A stretch of 64,000 bases of DNA, taken from positions 55,799,339 to 55,863,338 of the forward strand of contig NC_053143.1 in assembly GCF_016808335.1 (NCBI RefSeq). The letters are read 5' to 3'. The notes under the pieces were generated by a model. It saw only the letters and a list, made by a program, of their open reading frames with translations. It was not told the origin of the DNA and did not search any database. Each line of letters begins with the position of its first letter. Positions within the stretch are counted from its first letter, which is position 1. Both the position numbers and the translations under genes were made by a program. This document shows, one piece after another, positions 22,151-34,604 of the stretch. This stretch comes from Panicum virgatum. Lineage: Eukaryota > Streptophyta > Magnoliopsida > Poales > Poaceae.

Positions 22151-25100
22151 GCTTAAACCTTGCTCATCCTCGAGTAAGTCCAGGAGCTTTGCTTATAAAG
22201 AAATCAGCATTGCCCCTCAATGTCCTCTCTGCACTTAGTCATACATAACAAGACATATTGCTCTCTCAAGTATTTAGCATTTAAGTTCATGTTGTGACCG
22301 GCTAATTTTTTATTATGGAAGATAGACTAGCAATTAAAGAACAAGCCATAATAATAAATAAATGCAATGCTCTCAAACTTAAGTGAACTTCGAACCTTTA
22401 CCTTGTTTCATCGTGAAGAGTTTTCAAAAGAATGCATATCAAACATAAGTGAGGTTCTCTTGCAAAAGATCATGAAAATACTCATCTCATCAAGTCACTC
22501 AAGCCTACATTAGATTGTCTTCAACCTATTCTACTCATATATAAAAGTGGAAGGCTTATGTGGAGCTTGGTAGGTAAAAACAATCCTAGCAAAACATTAT
22601 ACTTCAAATATTATCAAACTAAGAGAGAGATCTAATGGAATTATCGAGACTAGTCAGAAAGGCCATTGGAAAATAATGTTGGAGAGGGAGAAAGATGAAA
22701 CACACACATTTAGATAGGTGGACATGTGCAAGTGGCAAATGGATGACCCCGAGACACAAATGAAGTTCTTGTTATCGGATTGCACATGGTTGGAAGATTT
22801 GAGTATGGAATAGTTCTTCAAAGTAACTTGGAAAATTAATGAAGCCAAAAAGAGCTAAGGAGCATTTTATTCTTCTCTTTTTTCTTTCATTTTTCTTTTC
22901 TTTTCTCTTTCTTTCTTTTTTTCTTTCTTTTTGCTCCTTAGAACTTTTGATAACATTGAATACTTACCCAGCCATCCCCCCATGCTTGAACGAATGCTCG
23001 TCCTCGAGTATGAATAGTGGGAGAACCAACTAGCTAGGGTAAGTATCTCAAATTCACCTTCTTCTTCGTAGAACCTCTTTAATCTCCGGGGAGCCTTGTC
23101 TCCCAAAACTTTTCTTTATATGGTGCCCTTGATTCTTTTGATTCCGTTGAAATAATAATCCATACTCAAATTGGGTTGTGGTTAAGGAGGTAATCACAAA
23201 AAGATTTTTTTTTTGTTTAGGGTGGATATCCAGAGAGGTTTGCAAAATTCCCGAAGTAGAAACTCACAATGCATGGATAAATAGGCTAGCAAAAAGAAGG
23301 TTACACAAAAAAAACAGAATGACCAGCTTCTTAGTCTCATACCAAAGAAATCAATCTTAATCCAACTCATCAAAATATAAGTTTGCAATCTAAAGGTTTC
23401 ATCATGAAAGAATATGTATGTATAGGCTTTGGTAGGTAGAACTTTGCAAGAGATTCACAAATGTAGATAGCATAGGAATTAAGTTTTCAAATAAAACAAC
23501 ACAAGGTGTAAGGTCATCGGTAGACTTAAACAAAGAGCAACATAGAATATGTGGGTCTAGAATTTAGTCATTTAACCTCCACAAATAAAAGAGCCGGTAT
23601 TTAATCATTTTAATTCCATTTAATTTAGAGCAAATGGTCAAGTCATATACAACATAGCGTAGGTAAAACAAAGCAGCAACTTTCATCACTTTTCCATAAG
23701 CAAGAGAATATAAGAATATCATCGTGGTGAGCTCAAGGTGATGGTGGTTATCATTCATTGAAAACAAAAACAAATCTAGGTTGTACTCCTAGTAGCCATG
23801 TTATTATAGGGAGAGATATACAAAGGTTGCATCTATGGTTGAAGGCATATATGTACAAGCATGAGAAAAAGAGAGAGTTGAGGAAGAATTACCGTCCTTC
23901 TCGATGCTCGTAGTTAAGTGTAGCACGGCCTCCCCCATACTTAAGCTTTGTGCTAAGCATGGAAGAAGAATCATGAGCATCTTGTGGCAACCGTGATTAT
24001 CTTACTCCATGAGATCTTTCTTCCTTGTCCACGAAATCCTCCCCCATGCTTAGCATGATGCTAGGCGTGGAAGGAGAAGATGGACCATCTTGCAATTCTT
24101 GAAGTCCTTCCCTCATGTGTATAAATATCATCTTCAATGTATTTTCACCTTTGTTGCCTCAATTTCCTTCAACTTCTTCTTGTACTAAGTCATGGTCCCA
24201 ATCATTGCTTCACATCGTCGTCGCCTCCTTCAATTCCTCGTTGTCCCATTGCTACCTCATCTTCACGAATATTTCTTTCAATTTCTAGAACAGAACATAT
24301 ACTGAAACATTGCTCCATTGCGAAGTGCACAAATTTTCCTTTCCAACGAGTCCTCATTTTCCCAAAATTGATTCCGAACAAGAGAGTTATGTCCATTTCA
24401 TCCCAGCGATGCAATCTGTCCCGACGAATTTCAGAACGCGCAACGTCCAATGTTCTTGCCATATCTCCTTATACGGGTCTTCAAATTCATTGATCTTGGA
24501 TGCGTTGGAATGGGAATTTCATGGAGCTTCTGAATATCAACTTTTTATTCCTTGTACATCTCTATCCATGTGCAAAATTTGATGAAAATAGCGGGGCTTG
24601 CTCTCGAACTTTGGAGATGTTGACAAATTTGATTTCTTCTTTGATCACGAATTCATGGGAACGCTTTGTCATGCCTGCAAAACAATTCAAGTGCACAATC
24701 TACCCCCAAGGTGACAGATGGGAGTAGAAACAATTGCCAACAAACCAAAAACATCCCCTAAGATACTTAACTTGTGGCATAGTTAATCTTGTGAAAATTA
24801 AACCTAATGGGTGTATGTGAATGCAAGTGGGAGGTGTGTGTATGCAAATGAGAGGAAAATGGATTGCTATCTTGGTCAAAAAAGCTTAAAGATGGAGGTC
24901 CGCAAACAAGTTTAAACACCACGTTTACACAAGATTGCAAAAGGTAAATGCTATCATGATAAGCATTACATGGATAGGAAAGCATATATCAATAAGATTA
25001 AGACCAAGTTAGCAAAATGAGGGCATGAACAATGGAATGGATGCAAAGTGCAAATGCAAAGTTAGCAAAAACAAGTGTTAGCAAGATTGAAAGGACATTT

Positions 25101-27700
25101 CGATGTTGTTCCGCAGCTAGCTTATTCAAAAACAATTGCTAAGAGTGACAAAAAGCCTTCGCGACACTTCATAAGGAGTGAGGATTTTGTCAATGAAAAT
25201 GTTATTTATCGAAAAAGACCAAGCAACCGAGCTAACAAGGTTTTAGAAGTAGGTTTATGAGTTTCCTTTTTTTTGCTTAAAACAAAAATTTTGAAGAGAG
25301 AGTGTTGGGTATAGAAATTCTATCTAAGGTGGTTTTAAAAAAACTAGAGAGAAACAAAAGTTAGATTTTTTTTTTGAAAGAAAAACATAACCTATGGTTT
25401 TAGGATTGCTCTATGAGTGGTTTTCCTAAGGGTTTTAGGATCTCAAAAGCGAGGCTAGTCAATGTTTTTAGAAAAAGTTTTTTTTTAAATGCAACATGCA
25501 ATTCGATGCAAGGGTGAGACGAACAATATGGTATGCAATGCAACACGGGGTGGGTGATCAAAATGATATGACATGATGAGGTGGTCTAAAACAAAACAAA
25601 AGTTAGCCTAAGTTAACTAGCCACAAGTTTAGAATCAAAGGATGGTGCAATGCTTCATAAATCTCTCTAAAAAGACACAAAGAAAAAGACTCAAAACACT
25701 AATAGGCACACAAAAAGGTCTACAAGTTTCCCAAGATAAAATAACAAAGTGCTCCCTCAATAACATTTAGAAAGAACAACATGAAGTTGTGGTTTTTGTT
25801 AGAGCAATGGTACAATGTTACTTGATATTTCGATTAAAGAGTGCAATGTAGACGGTCATATTAATATATATAAATAGATAAATAAAATGAATGGGTTGCC
25901 TCCCGCAAAGTGCTTCATTTAAAGTCATAGAGCTTGACTTTCTCACATACCTTATCATTGATGTGAAGCCATGGTCCTTCGTGCGAGAATTCGAATTGTC
26001 CATGCAGCTTGTATTGATGTCGCCTTTCGTAATCCATCGTGGTTCGCTCTTAGCATCTTCATGCGTTGAATGTTTTCACTCATGCCTTCCTTTGCCAACA
26101 TCCTTGATGCCCTTATTTTGTCCTGAGCTTCTGAATTTGATCATATATGCTTGATGAAACCACAGCCCAAGCTCATCTTCATTGTTGTCATCTTTATCTC
26201 TTTCACCTTGTTCTCGTCACGTTGCTCTTCGCCTCTCCTTCGTGGATTTTCCCCTGCATCCAGAATAGAACATATACCAAAATATAGCTCTATTGAAAAT
26301 TTTATGTAATTATCTTTCCAACAAGTGGTCATTCACTTTAAACAGAGTCCAAACGAGAGAGTTATGACCGTTTTACTTTAGCGCTGCGTGCTGTCCAGAA
26401 AATTTCAGAGTGCACGACCTTTGATGTTTTGTTTATAACTTCTTGTGGGAAACTTCGATTGACTTCATTTTTGATTTGTTGGAACTGGAACTTCATGGGG
26501 CTTTTGAATATCCAAAAATATACTACAATTTTCTTTGAGGTCGAGCAGAATATTGATGATAACAATGACTTCTTATGAATCGATCCGAAGATGTCGATGA
26601 TCTTGATCTTGTGGTCTTCAGAGCGTTTTGTTGTGTATCCTTGGCTTCAATGTCATCACCATTTATTCACCAGCGAGTAGCATGGCTCCAATGGTCTGTC
26701 TCCATGGTTCTTGCTTTGCCTAAGGTGTCGGGATCGAAGGAGGCTCCCGTGCTTTGTGTTGATGATCAGAGTGGTCTCTTTCTTTGATTGTACTCGACTA
26801 GAAGCTTCTTGAGCATCCCATGGAGAAGATGGGTGGCATTATGGTTCCTCTAATCTTGTTGCCTCCAGCGTTGGTCAACTTCAAATCATCAACTTTTGTG
26901 AACAAGGTCCTCCAAACATCTTGCGACATCGTCATCACTTTCTTCTTTGTTTGTTGCTGCCTCTTCTTCGTTGAATTCCTTGATCATCCTGCATAGAACA
27001 TGTACCAAAATTCTACTCCATGGAAAGCCTTATGAAATTACCTTTTCAACAAGTGGTCATTGATCCCAAACGGACTCCGGATGAAGAAGTTATGGTCGTT
27101 TTACTCCGGCACTGCGCTCTGTGCCGAGACATTTCAGAATGCGCAGCGTTGAAAGATTTTACCATAACTCTTCACACCGATCTCCAAAATTCACGATTCT
27201 TGATGCGTTGGAAAGAAGGCTTGATGGAGCTTTACAATATACAATTTTCTCTCATGGTACTTCTCTGATCATGTACGAAAATCTCATCACAACAGCAGCA
27301 CTTTGGGGATGATGATGATCCGATCGCACGATTTTCTTTTTGGGCATACTTCATCACCTATGGCTTGGACAAAGAAATCTCCAAGAGATATTAGCCAAAA
27401 TTGACATGGTGACATATCTTTTTCATCTTTACTTGTTTTGAGTGTGGGCTCGATAGCGGATGCTGGGCCACTAACAAAAGTTAGCACCTACCACTAAAGA
27501 GCGGGTCTTCACGTAGCCATCAACTTGCTTGAGTGAGATTGGACTTGTCAAAGTATGGACGTTGAGAACTTCTCAATCGCTTTGTGTCTAGGGTTTTACC
27601 TGCATTCATGGACACAAACAAGAAACATAGGATATATGCAATAATAAAATTAGGGTTTGTCCAAAAAGATAGATAGATCTCCCTAGGGTTCGAGTTGCCG

Positions 27701-27719
27701 ATCCCCGGTAACGGCGCCA
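27701..27719 (-). promoter_or_regulatory. Primer-binding site, right copy
   Basis: TGGCGCCGTTACCGGGGAT on the minus strand, 8 bp inside the 5' LTR, identical to 8106-8124. Confidence 0.7.
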
Positions 27720-27727
27720 GAAAAGCT

Positions 27728-29298
27728 TGTTGCCACTCCTTAGAGCCCCAATTTATGTACCGCAAGCACACGGATCGTGGTAGCTTTTCCCTTAGAGTAC
27801 TCCCCAAGGTTTATCATCCATGGATTGGAAGCGAACCGACTAGGGTTTACCATCTAATCTATCGAACCTATCCTAAACATGAAGCAAAGATTGCATATAA
27901 ACTGAACACTTGATAGATATGAATGAAGCATAAGTGTTCATCACACCCACAACCGTAGATGAGATAACTCAACCAAGGAGCTAGGGCCTATCGTCTCTAG
28001 GTACAGTTCTAGTCAAAAAGGTGATCAAAACATAGATTGCATCTCAACTAAAGGTACACGAAATCATCTCTCAGAAAGGCAGCTCGCAAGCGGCCTATTT
28101 TCCCAAGGTCGCCGGTGAGAGGTGCATGTTAATGCCTAAGGTTTCCCAAAGTTTTACCCCAAACGCCCACCAAGTGCTCTTACTCGAAGCTCCTCCTCTT
28201 GGTGGCCGCGCAACGACTCCCATGGTACTCGCCATCGATCCTATTCCACATCATGTCGTCGCTAGAATTTTTCCCTCCGCCATGCTGTCACCACACCGGG
28301 GAAATCAACCAACTAGCTAAAACACGCTACCTCAACGTATCCGCAAGATATAGAATAATCACCACAAATAGATCTGATCTTACTATGAACATAAGGATGC
28401 ATCACATATGAGAAAGAAAGCATGCATTGAAGTAGACCAAAGTCGAGACAACTAGAATAAAGAGTAGATTGATATCACCATCGTGTCTGTACATACCCCG
28501 ACGAATGTTGGGGATGACTCCTGAACACCACCATGGCACAACCTCGCAGGGAGGCCATGGTGGCTAGGGGTGGCCTAAGCCATCTCCTAGGTACCCTCGA
28601 AGACTCGCGGCGGCCGTCAGCCTCCTCCGGTCTTGGCCCTAGGTTTTTGTCGAGTTCTGGGTGGATGGATGCCGCGAGTTGAATAAGGTGCGAGCTATTT
28701 ATAAGTAGAGGAAGCCACCAGTCGAAGGGGAGGCCGAACCGCCTCGGAAACGGGCTAGGCCGGCCGGCCTCATGGGCCTAGGCCGACTGGCCTACCCTCT
28801 TTTGGGCCCGCCTCGGTCTCATCTTTCGCGTATAGACTCCTCGCATCTTCTAGAGTTTATGTCCTTCACGATTGCACCCCTTTGGACGTCGTTATCTTGG
28901 AGATATCTTCAAGGAAAGGATAGGATAGGGAATCCTTCCTTAAATCTTTATTTGTTTTGCTTAATCCCAAAGTATCTTGATCTCATCTTTGTGGGCTTGG
29001 TCCTTTGGGCTCTCTTGGAGGATGGATGTGCATGAATGGGCTTCGAATCAACATGGGCTTTGGTCCTTCCTTTGGGCTTTGGCCTTCGTCTTTCTCCGTG
29101 TTAGCGCTCGATCACGGGCCTCGTCATTTCATGCTCCAAAATAGGCAAAAAACCTGCAAAAACGGAGTTCCTCCAAAATATATGTGAAAATGACCAAAAA
29201 TTAGGCCGGGGTTAGGACGGTTAGTGATTTTGATATTAAATTCCTGCCATTATCAAGGATAAACAAGGGATAAAATGGGTAGTTAAGGAGCGCCAATA
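27728..29298 (-). repeat. 5' LTR, right copy
   Basis: Starts TGTTGCCACTCC; the terminal CA has become TA at 29297-29298. Partner of 20568-22140. Confidence 0.9.
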
Positions 29299-29586
29299 GG
29301 TCCCGCTGCAATGAAGGTATAAATTTGATGTCAATTTGACTTTGATAGTGGACTATAGATGCGATTGTTTGGTATATGCATTGTGTAGTATAGGGTTTAT
29401 GCGCAAACCAGTAGTTAACCCTAGGCATCACCTATTCCAGAAGCAAGCACATCGCATTTGTGGTGGTGTTTGGACCTAATGAAGTTTCAGAATCTATGGA
29501 TGCATGCATTGTATAGTTTCATTCGATCCAAACATAGGATTACTAGTGATGTGCGTGGTTCCGGGATTGTCCACGTATTTGGACAG

Positions 29587-29782
29587 CCGGAGAATGGGGG
29601 TGGCCGCATGTGATTCGTGTACGTGTCCGATGATCCGAACGAGATTTCGACAGCATAACCCAGTTGTTCTCCGTCGCACCAGGAACAGGCGTGCGTTCGG
29701 AGAACAGTGGGGTTATGCTGCCGAAATTTTGTTCGGATCATCGGGCACGTCACGAATCGCATGAGGCCACCTCCATTCTCGG
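29587..29782. repeat. Large inverted repeat upstream of the TNP2 exon, right copy
   Basis: Counterpart of 9991-10186 with the same arms and loop. The few differences from the left copy (for example AGCGGGG to AGTGGGG) weaken pairing slightly. Removing the nested retrotransposon, it lies about 1.1 kb from the CACTA left terminus. Confidence 0.9.
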
Positions 29783-29879
29783 GTGGGTTTAGGGCCTTTC
29801 CTAGTAGGGTTCTTTATTGTCACCTAAGCCATGTGTCGCTACTATATGATGAATTTTGGTTGGTGCTTTAGCCTCGAGA

Positions 29880-31551
29880 ATGGGCGACAATCGAAAGGCT
29901 ATGTATGAAGGATGGAGAAAGAATGGGGCACACTCCAGGGAATGGCAGGCAATCACAGAGGATTTTCTGAAGCAAGCATTAAAGGTGGCAAAAGGTCCTG
30001 TCACAGCATGTCCGTGCCTTGACTGTAAGAACGGGTCGTACAAGACCAGACATGTGATGGAGGAACACCTATGTAGATTTGGGTTTATGTCTGACTATCT
30101 TGTATGGCATAAGCATGGAGAGCAAGCCCACCATCACATTTCAGAGCCGGCTCAGCAAAACCATGATGGCATGATGGATATGCTGAATGACCTTGCTATG
30201 GGGTTTGAGTTTGATCCAGAAGAGGACAATCAACCACCGCCAGAGGTGCAAGAATTCTATCGACTGCTTGAAGCCGGTGATGAGAAGCTGCATTCCGGTA
30301 CCGAGAAGACCGTGCTTGATACGGTATCGAGGCTTCTGGCGATAAAATAAGATCACAACATTTCGAACAGTTGCTTCAATGACATGGTCAAACTGGTGTC
30401 TGAGGTTATCCCATATGATCAAAAGCTGCCAAAAAACTTATATTTCGCGAAGAAGATGATGGCAGGCCTTGGGATGAAATATGAAAAGATAGATGTCTGT
30501 CCTAGCAACTGCATGCTATTTTGGAGGGAGGATGATAAACTGAGTACATGTAGGCACTGTGGGAAGTCTAGGTACATTCAGGTGAAAAATGAGGCGGGGG
30601 AGAACGTGGACACAACGGTGCCGGCTAAGCAATTGCGGTATATGCCCATCATCCCTCGTCTGAAGTGGCTGTTCCTTTCTATGAAAATAGCTAAGAGTAT
30701 GGGGTGGCACAAAGAACGCAGATGTGGCAGCCAGAGTGAGGATGTAATGGTGCATCCGGCAGACGGCGATGCATGGAAGGCACTGGACGAGTTCGATCCT
30801 GAGTTTGCGAGAGACCAAAGAGTGTCCGTGTTGGGTTGGTGACGGATGGGTTCACACCTTTCAGTACTTCTGCGAGCCCATACTCTTGCTAGCCAGTTTT
30901 CATCATGCCATACAATCTTTCACCTGAGATGGTGCTTAAAGATGAATTCATATTTCTTGCGCTCGTCATTCCAGGACCTGAACATCCAGGGAAGAATCTC
31001 AATGTCTTCTTACGCCCGTTAATAGAAGAACTCAAACAATTGTGGACAGGGGTGAAGGCGTATGATAGTTACACTAAGAAAGAATTTAACCTGTGTGCCG
31101 CATACCTCTGGTCAGTACATGATCTATTGGCCTATGGCAATTGGGCTGGATGGTCTGTGAATGGCCGTCTTTCTTGTCCCATATGTATGGATGACTCAGA
31201 TGCATACAGGCTAAAGCATGGTGGAAAATCCACTTTCTTTGACTGCACTCGATGGGAGCTTCCTCCAAGGCACAAGTTAAGGCAGTCGACTACTGCATTT
31301 CGAAAGGGTGTTAAAGTCACAAAGCTACCATCAAAACGTAAGACTGCAAAGGAGATAATGGCATGGCATAGACGTCTGAAGGCTGATCTGAGCACCAAAA
31401 AGTTTCATGGTTACGGCGTGCTCCACAACTGGACTCACATTTCCTTACTTTGGGAGCTGCCTTATGCTGAGGCTTTGATGCTGCCGCACAATATCGATCT
31501 CATGCACCAGGAGCGTAATGTCGCGGAAAGCATCGTAAGCATGTGTTTTGG
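29880..31551 (+). pseudogene. TNP2 transposase (N-terminal two thirds), broken, right copy
   Basis: Begins MGDNRKAMYEGW. The transposase-associated domain with CPCLDCKN and WHKHGE is followed by the TNP2 core from DVCPSNCMLFW (with a restored-looking CRHCGKSRY) to NVAESIVSMCF. Breaks shared with the left copy: TAA at about 30348, a frame change near 30836 and TAG for Trp near 30893. The G-run that shifts the left copy has five G here and keeps the frame. The protein then ends at a GTGAGT splice donor (31552), and the C-terminal DUF4218/DUF4216 regions seen in the other TNP2 genes of this window are missing. Confidence 0.88.
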
Positions 31552-31629
31552 GTGAGTTGCCGTACATTGTGATTTTCATTGTTACGTGTACATAATAATT
31601 CATCTGAGTTTGTTTTGTTTCATATGCAG

Positions 31630-33709
31630 ACCCGGTTCTACACGGATACAGACCAAGACGATCGTGAAGCTATGAAGGCGCTGAAGAGGCATTTTTGCAA
31701 AGCTGCCAAGAAGGTCATTAATGATTCACTGTACAATGCAAGGATCACGGCTGTCTGCCACTACTATAAGTCGATGAAAGGAGAGAAAATGACCAAGAAG
31801 AAAGGAGCCAATACGATATACCTTAAGGAAGAAGAGTACCTCCAGACCCAGGTTGACTGGCTTGTGAAGGACATAGAAGCTTGGAGGTGGTTGGCCAAGC
31901 GGTGGTCTTCACCTGAGTGGATTGAAAAGTCAGAGGAAAAACGAATCAATAGAGGGCAGGATCCGGGGCATAGGTACGGAGCAGATGGACACTTTGCACT
32001 TCAGCGACGCATGGTAAGCATGTAGCTCAATCATTACCATAACCATATATTCTTTGAGGTCATCAATCTAAAATGCTTGTCATATGTGTCTGTAGGAGGC
32101 TGAGAGTGGAATTAAACAAAGCTTCATAGATGTATTCATTCGAGGGCACTGGGGTCCTGATCCGAACAACACCGATGTTTTGTGCTCCCAGATGGCCAAG
32201 GACAAACTGGTAAGCAATATTATTTGTTATACAAAGTTTGGATTTGTCAATATTACTTGGTGTGCTCATTGTTGGTTTGTAGGATCGGTATGGGCAAGAA
32301 ATAGTGAAGCGTCACGGCGAGGGTGTCAAGTGGATGGAGCAGCCTATAGATGTAGATGCTTTGTATCACAGCGGTGAGGGTAGAAGACATGGCAAGTTTG
32401 CTCCCTTGGATTCTGATGTGGTCCATTGCTTGTTTGATGCGCCTTTGAGATCCTAGTAACAAGTCAAGTGGAATCGTTGTCTGTAGGTACGCCTTTGGCA
32501 CAGGGGTTGTTGACTACAACCGTTCTGTGTCTCGTGTGGGATCGTCGAGTACTTCTACAGCGACTTCTCGACGGTCCAGGGTTGACGATGCACAAGAGGA
32601 GGCTCACGAAGCTCGAGAGGAGGCTCACCAAACCCGCGAGCAGAGCCAACAAGCCTTGGCATACATGTCTACAATTATGCAGGTAAATACATTGGACTAT
32701 TTCTGTTGTTTCTATTTAACCTCACTTAATACATTACAGCAACTGACGTCTTCTCTCGGTCCTGAGGTGAACTTGCCACCGTTCCGCCCTCCTGTTTTCA
32801 CTTCACAGCAAGGCCAATAGGTAAATATCCTTGGTCTATTTGTTACTTTTCTCGCAAGCCCAATTCGAATCATATGTTAACTTGATCTCAACATTAGCCA
32901 CCTCAGGCATGGATGCTACCTCAGGGCCCGTAGGCATGGGCTCTACCTCAGGGCCTGCAGGGATCTGGAGGGTGGCCGGCAACACAATCCTCGCAGATAG
33001 CACCACAGGGCTCGCAGATGCCACCACAGGGCTTTCAGCCACCTATGGGGTGGATGCAACAGGGTCCTTATTGGGTACCAGGTCCGGGTCCCAACTATGG
33101 CCAAGCTTGGATTCAGCCACTTCCGGCTCCGCAGGTACGAGCACTACATCGAGCTAAGTAAGTTAAGTAACGCTATTGGACTCTATATTTGGACATCTGG
33201 GTAACACTAAGTAACTTAAGTACCTTTTAACTCATGACTTGACCTTTTAACTTGAATTGAGTCTTGTTCAATATGAAATATGTTATTTCAAATATATTTG
33301 GCCAATGTCATCTGTTTCGTTCGGTCTTTCACCATATTGATGTAGATAACATGTTCCATATATTTGCGATATACACTTGTGGTTTAGCTCAACTTGAAGT
33401 ACCTTTTAACTTAGGACTTGCTTTTAACATTGCACTATTGACTCTATTGACTCTGTTTTGTTCATTTGCACTTGTGATATGACCTTTTAACATTGCACTT
33501 TAAAATTATGACTTGTGATAAACACTTTTAACTCATAACATTGCACTATTGATAAACGTGTGGCCACATCTGATTCGTTCATTTTGCAGGTATCAGGCCC
33601 ACGTCCCGGCAATGTGACTCCTGATGCAGAGATCGACCCCAACGAGTACCTGCGCAATTCAGTCGGAGGATCTGGAAGCGGCCACAACTCCAACAATCCA
33701 CAATCGTAA
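31630..33709 (+). pseudogene. TNPA-like protein (Transposase_24 type), nearly complete
   Basis: Exons by GT/AG sites: 31630-32013 (YLQTQVDWLVKDIEAWRWLAKRW region), 32096-32219 (IDVFIRGHWGPDPNNTDVL), 32283-about 32455 (RYGQEIVKRHGEGVKW, HGKFAPLDSDVV), a coiled-coil exon near 32540-32682 (QEEAHEAREEAHQ), a short exon 32740-32819, a Pro/Gln-rich exon about 32907-33134 (PPMGWMQQGPYWVPGPG) and a last exon from 33591 (DPNEYLRNSVGG) to TAA at 33707. This is the usual TNPA order. Faults: an in-frame TAG at about 32453, unclear splicing into the coiled-coil exon and a TAG in the Pro/Gln exon. Its upstream exons are gone, replaced by the TNP2 fusion. The expected role is binding the TTTTCGTGGGC subterminal motifs. 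Confidence 0.8.
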
Positions 33710-34009
33710 GGGTGTCAAAACTGTTGAGAAGTGGACACATTTGGTTATGTGCATTGGTCATGTATGTTTGAACTTTGTTGGATTGGACTGTATGTTTGTG
33801 ATGGATTTGAGGACTATGATGGACTGGATTGTATGTTTGTGATGAACTATGTTGAATTATGTGTGTTTGGTTATGTGATGGATGGATTTCTGTGGTCTGT
33901 GTGCTGTATATTGTGTATATTGTGATTCTTGATGGATGTGCTGTATATTGTTTGAATTATTTCTGTATGTTGGATGAAAAAAAGGAAATAAGGGATCTGT
34001 TTGGGGGGG

Positions 34010-34368
34010 GGGGCAGCTTTTTCGTGGGCCGGACGAGAGGCTCATGAAAAAACTGGCTCCTGGAAAACATTTTCGTTGGCCGCCTCTGGGCCCACGAAAA
34101 AACTTGAAGCCTGGCAAGCTTTTTCGTCGGCCGCCTTCGGGCCCACAAAAAAAGCGTTTTTCATCGGCCCCACCCACGGCCGACGAAAAACCCTTTTTTC
34201 GTCGGCCCAGCAGCAAGCCCACGCCGACGAAAAAAGTTGCACTTTTTCGTGGTATTTTTTTCGTCGGACTTTTTCGTCGGCTGGCCGACGACAAATAGCC
34301 TTTTTCGTGGGTATTTAGTGTTTTTCGTGGGCTTTTAGCCTACGAAAAAAAACCTCTCTCCTGTAGTG
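34010..34368. repeat. CACTA-2 right subterminal repeats
   Basis: About a dozen TTTTCGTGGGC/TTTTCGTCGGC motifs or complements, many paired head to head (for example CGTCGGC with GCCGACGAAAAA), ending in CTGTAGTG. The right array mixes CGTGGG and CGTCGG variants, while the left uses mostly CGTGGG. Short frames on both strands here are by-products. Confidence 0.85.
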
Positions 34369-34371
34369 ATC

Positions 34372-34541
34372 CAGGTCGTTTCACATTGCAGGCAACCACT
34401 CAAAAAAATCGCCTCCCAAAACCATTTAAGAGGCAAACCTTTACACCAGTTTGGAGTAGGAATGAAATCAATAATTATGACAGTCTTATTTTCATGGTCA
34501 ATCACAAAAAGTACATAGACTGAACCGTACTTTGTTTCCAA
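34372..34541 (-). pseudogene. Ulp1-like protease relic interrupted by CACTA-2
   Basis: On the minus strand the flank right of the transposon encodes SVYVLFVIDHENKTVIIID, then WCKGLPLKWFWEAIFL. This resembles the His/Asp core of the Ulp1-like (C48) proteins common in grass transposons. The other flank (19585-19729 and its duplicate 1-145) would continue the same strand but is stop-ridden. I infer that CACTA-2 inserted into an already decaying Ulp1-type sequence. Confidence 0.4.
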
Positions 34542-34604
34542 GTACGTATAAAATATTAGGAATTAGTATTGCAAATACATGTATACTTACTACTAAGAAC
34601 ATAG

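Larger units (their letters stand above)
20568..29298 (-). mobile_element. Nested gypsy-type retrotransposon, right copy
   Basis: Same insertion as 974-9702: LTRs 20568-22140 and 27728-29298, no coding interior. The left target site is still GGCCC (20563-20567). The right one reads GGTCC (29299-29303) and the LTR end reads CCAATA instead of CCAACA, two C-to-T changes at the boundary. The interior shows nothing beyond what is described for the left copy. Confidence 0.92.
19585..32679. repeat. Right copy of segmental duplication
   Basis: Counterpart of 1-12762. Its left part (19585-19729) repeats the flank of the left copy exactly, including the ATC target site. It continues beyond the point where the left copy is cut, to the true right end of the CACTA element at 34368. 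Sequence left of 19585 cannot be compared because the left copy begins at the window edge. Confidence 0.95.
19730..34368 (+). mobile_element. CACTA-2, complete-ended CACTA (En/Spm) transposon
   Basis: Left end CACTACAGGAAAA at 19730 and right end CTCTCTCCTGTAGTG at 34368. ATC is duplicated at 19727-19729 and 34369-34371. Both ends carry TTTTCGTGGGC/TTTTCGTCGGC subterminal arrays. Without the nested 8.7-kb retrotransposon the element is about 5.9 kb. It holds, in order, a GC-rich leader, an inverted repeat, a broken TNP2 and a TNPA gene. Termini look usable, but its own transposase is not, so it would depend on an autonomous relative. Confidence 0.95.
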
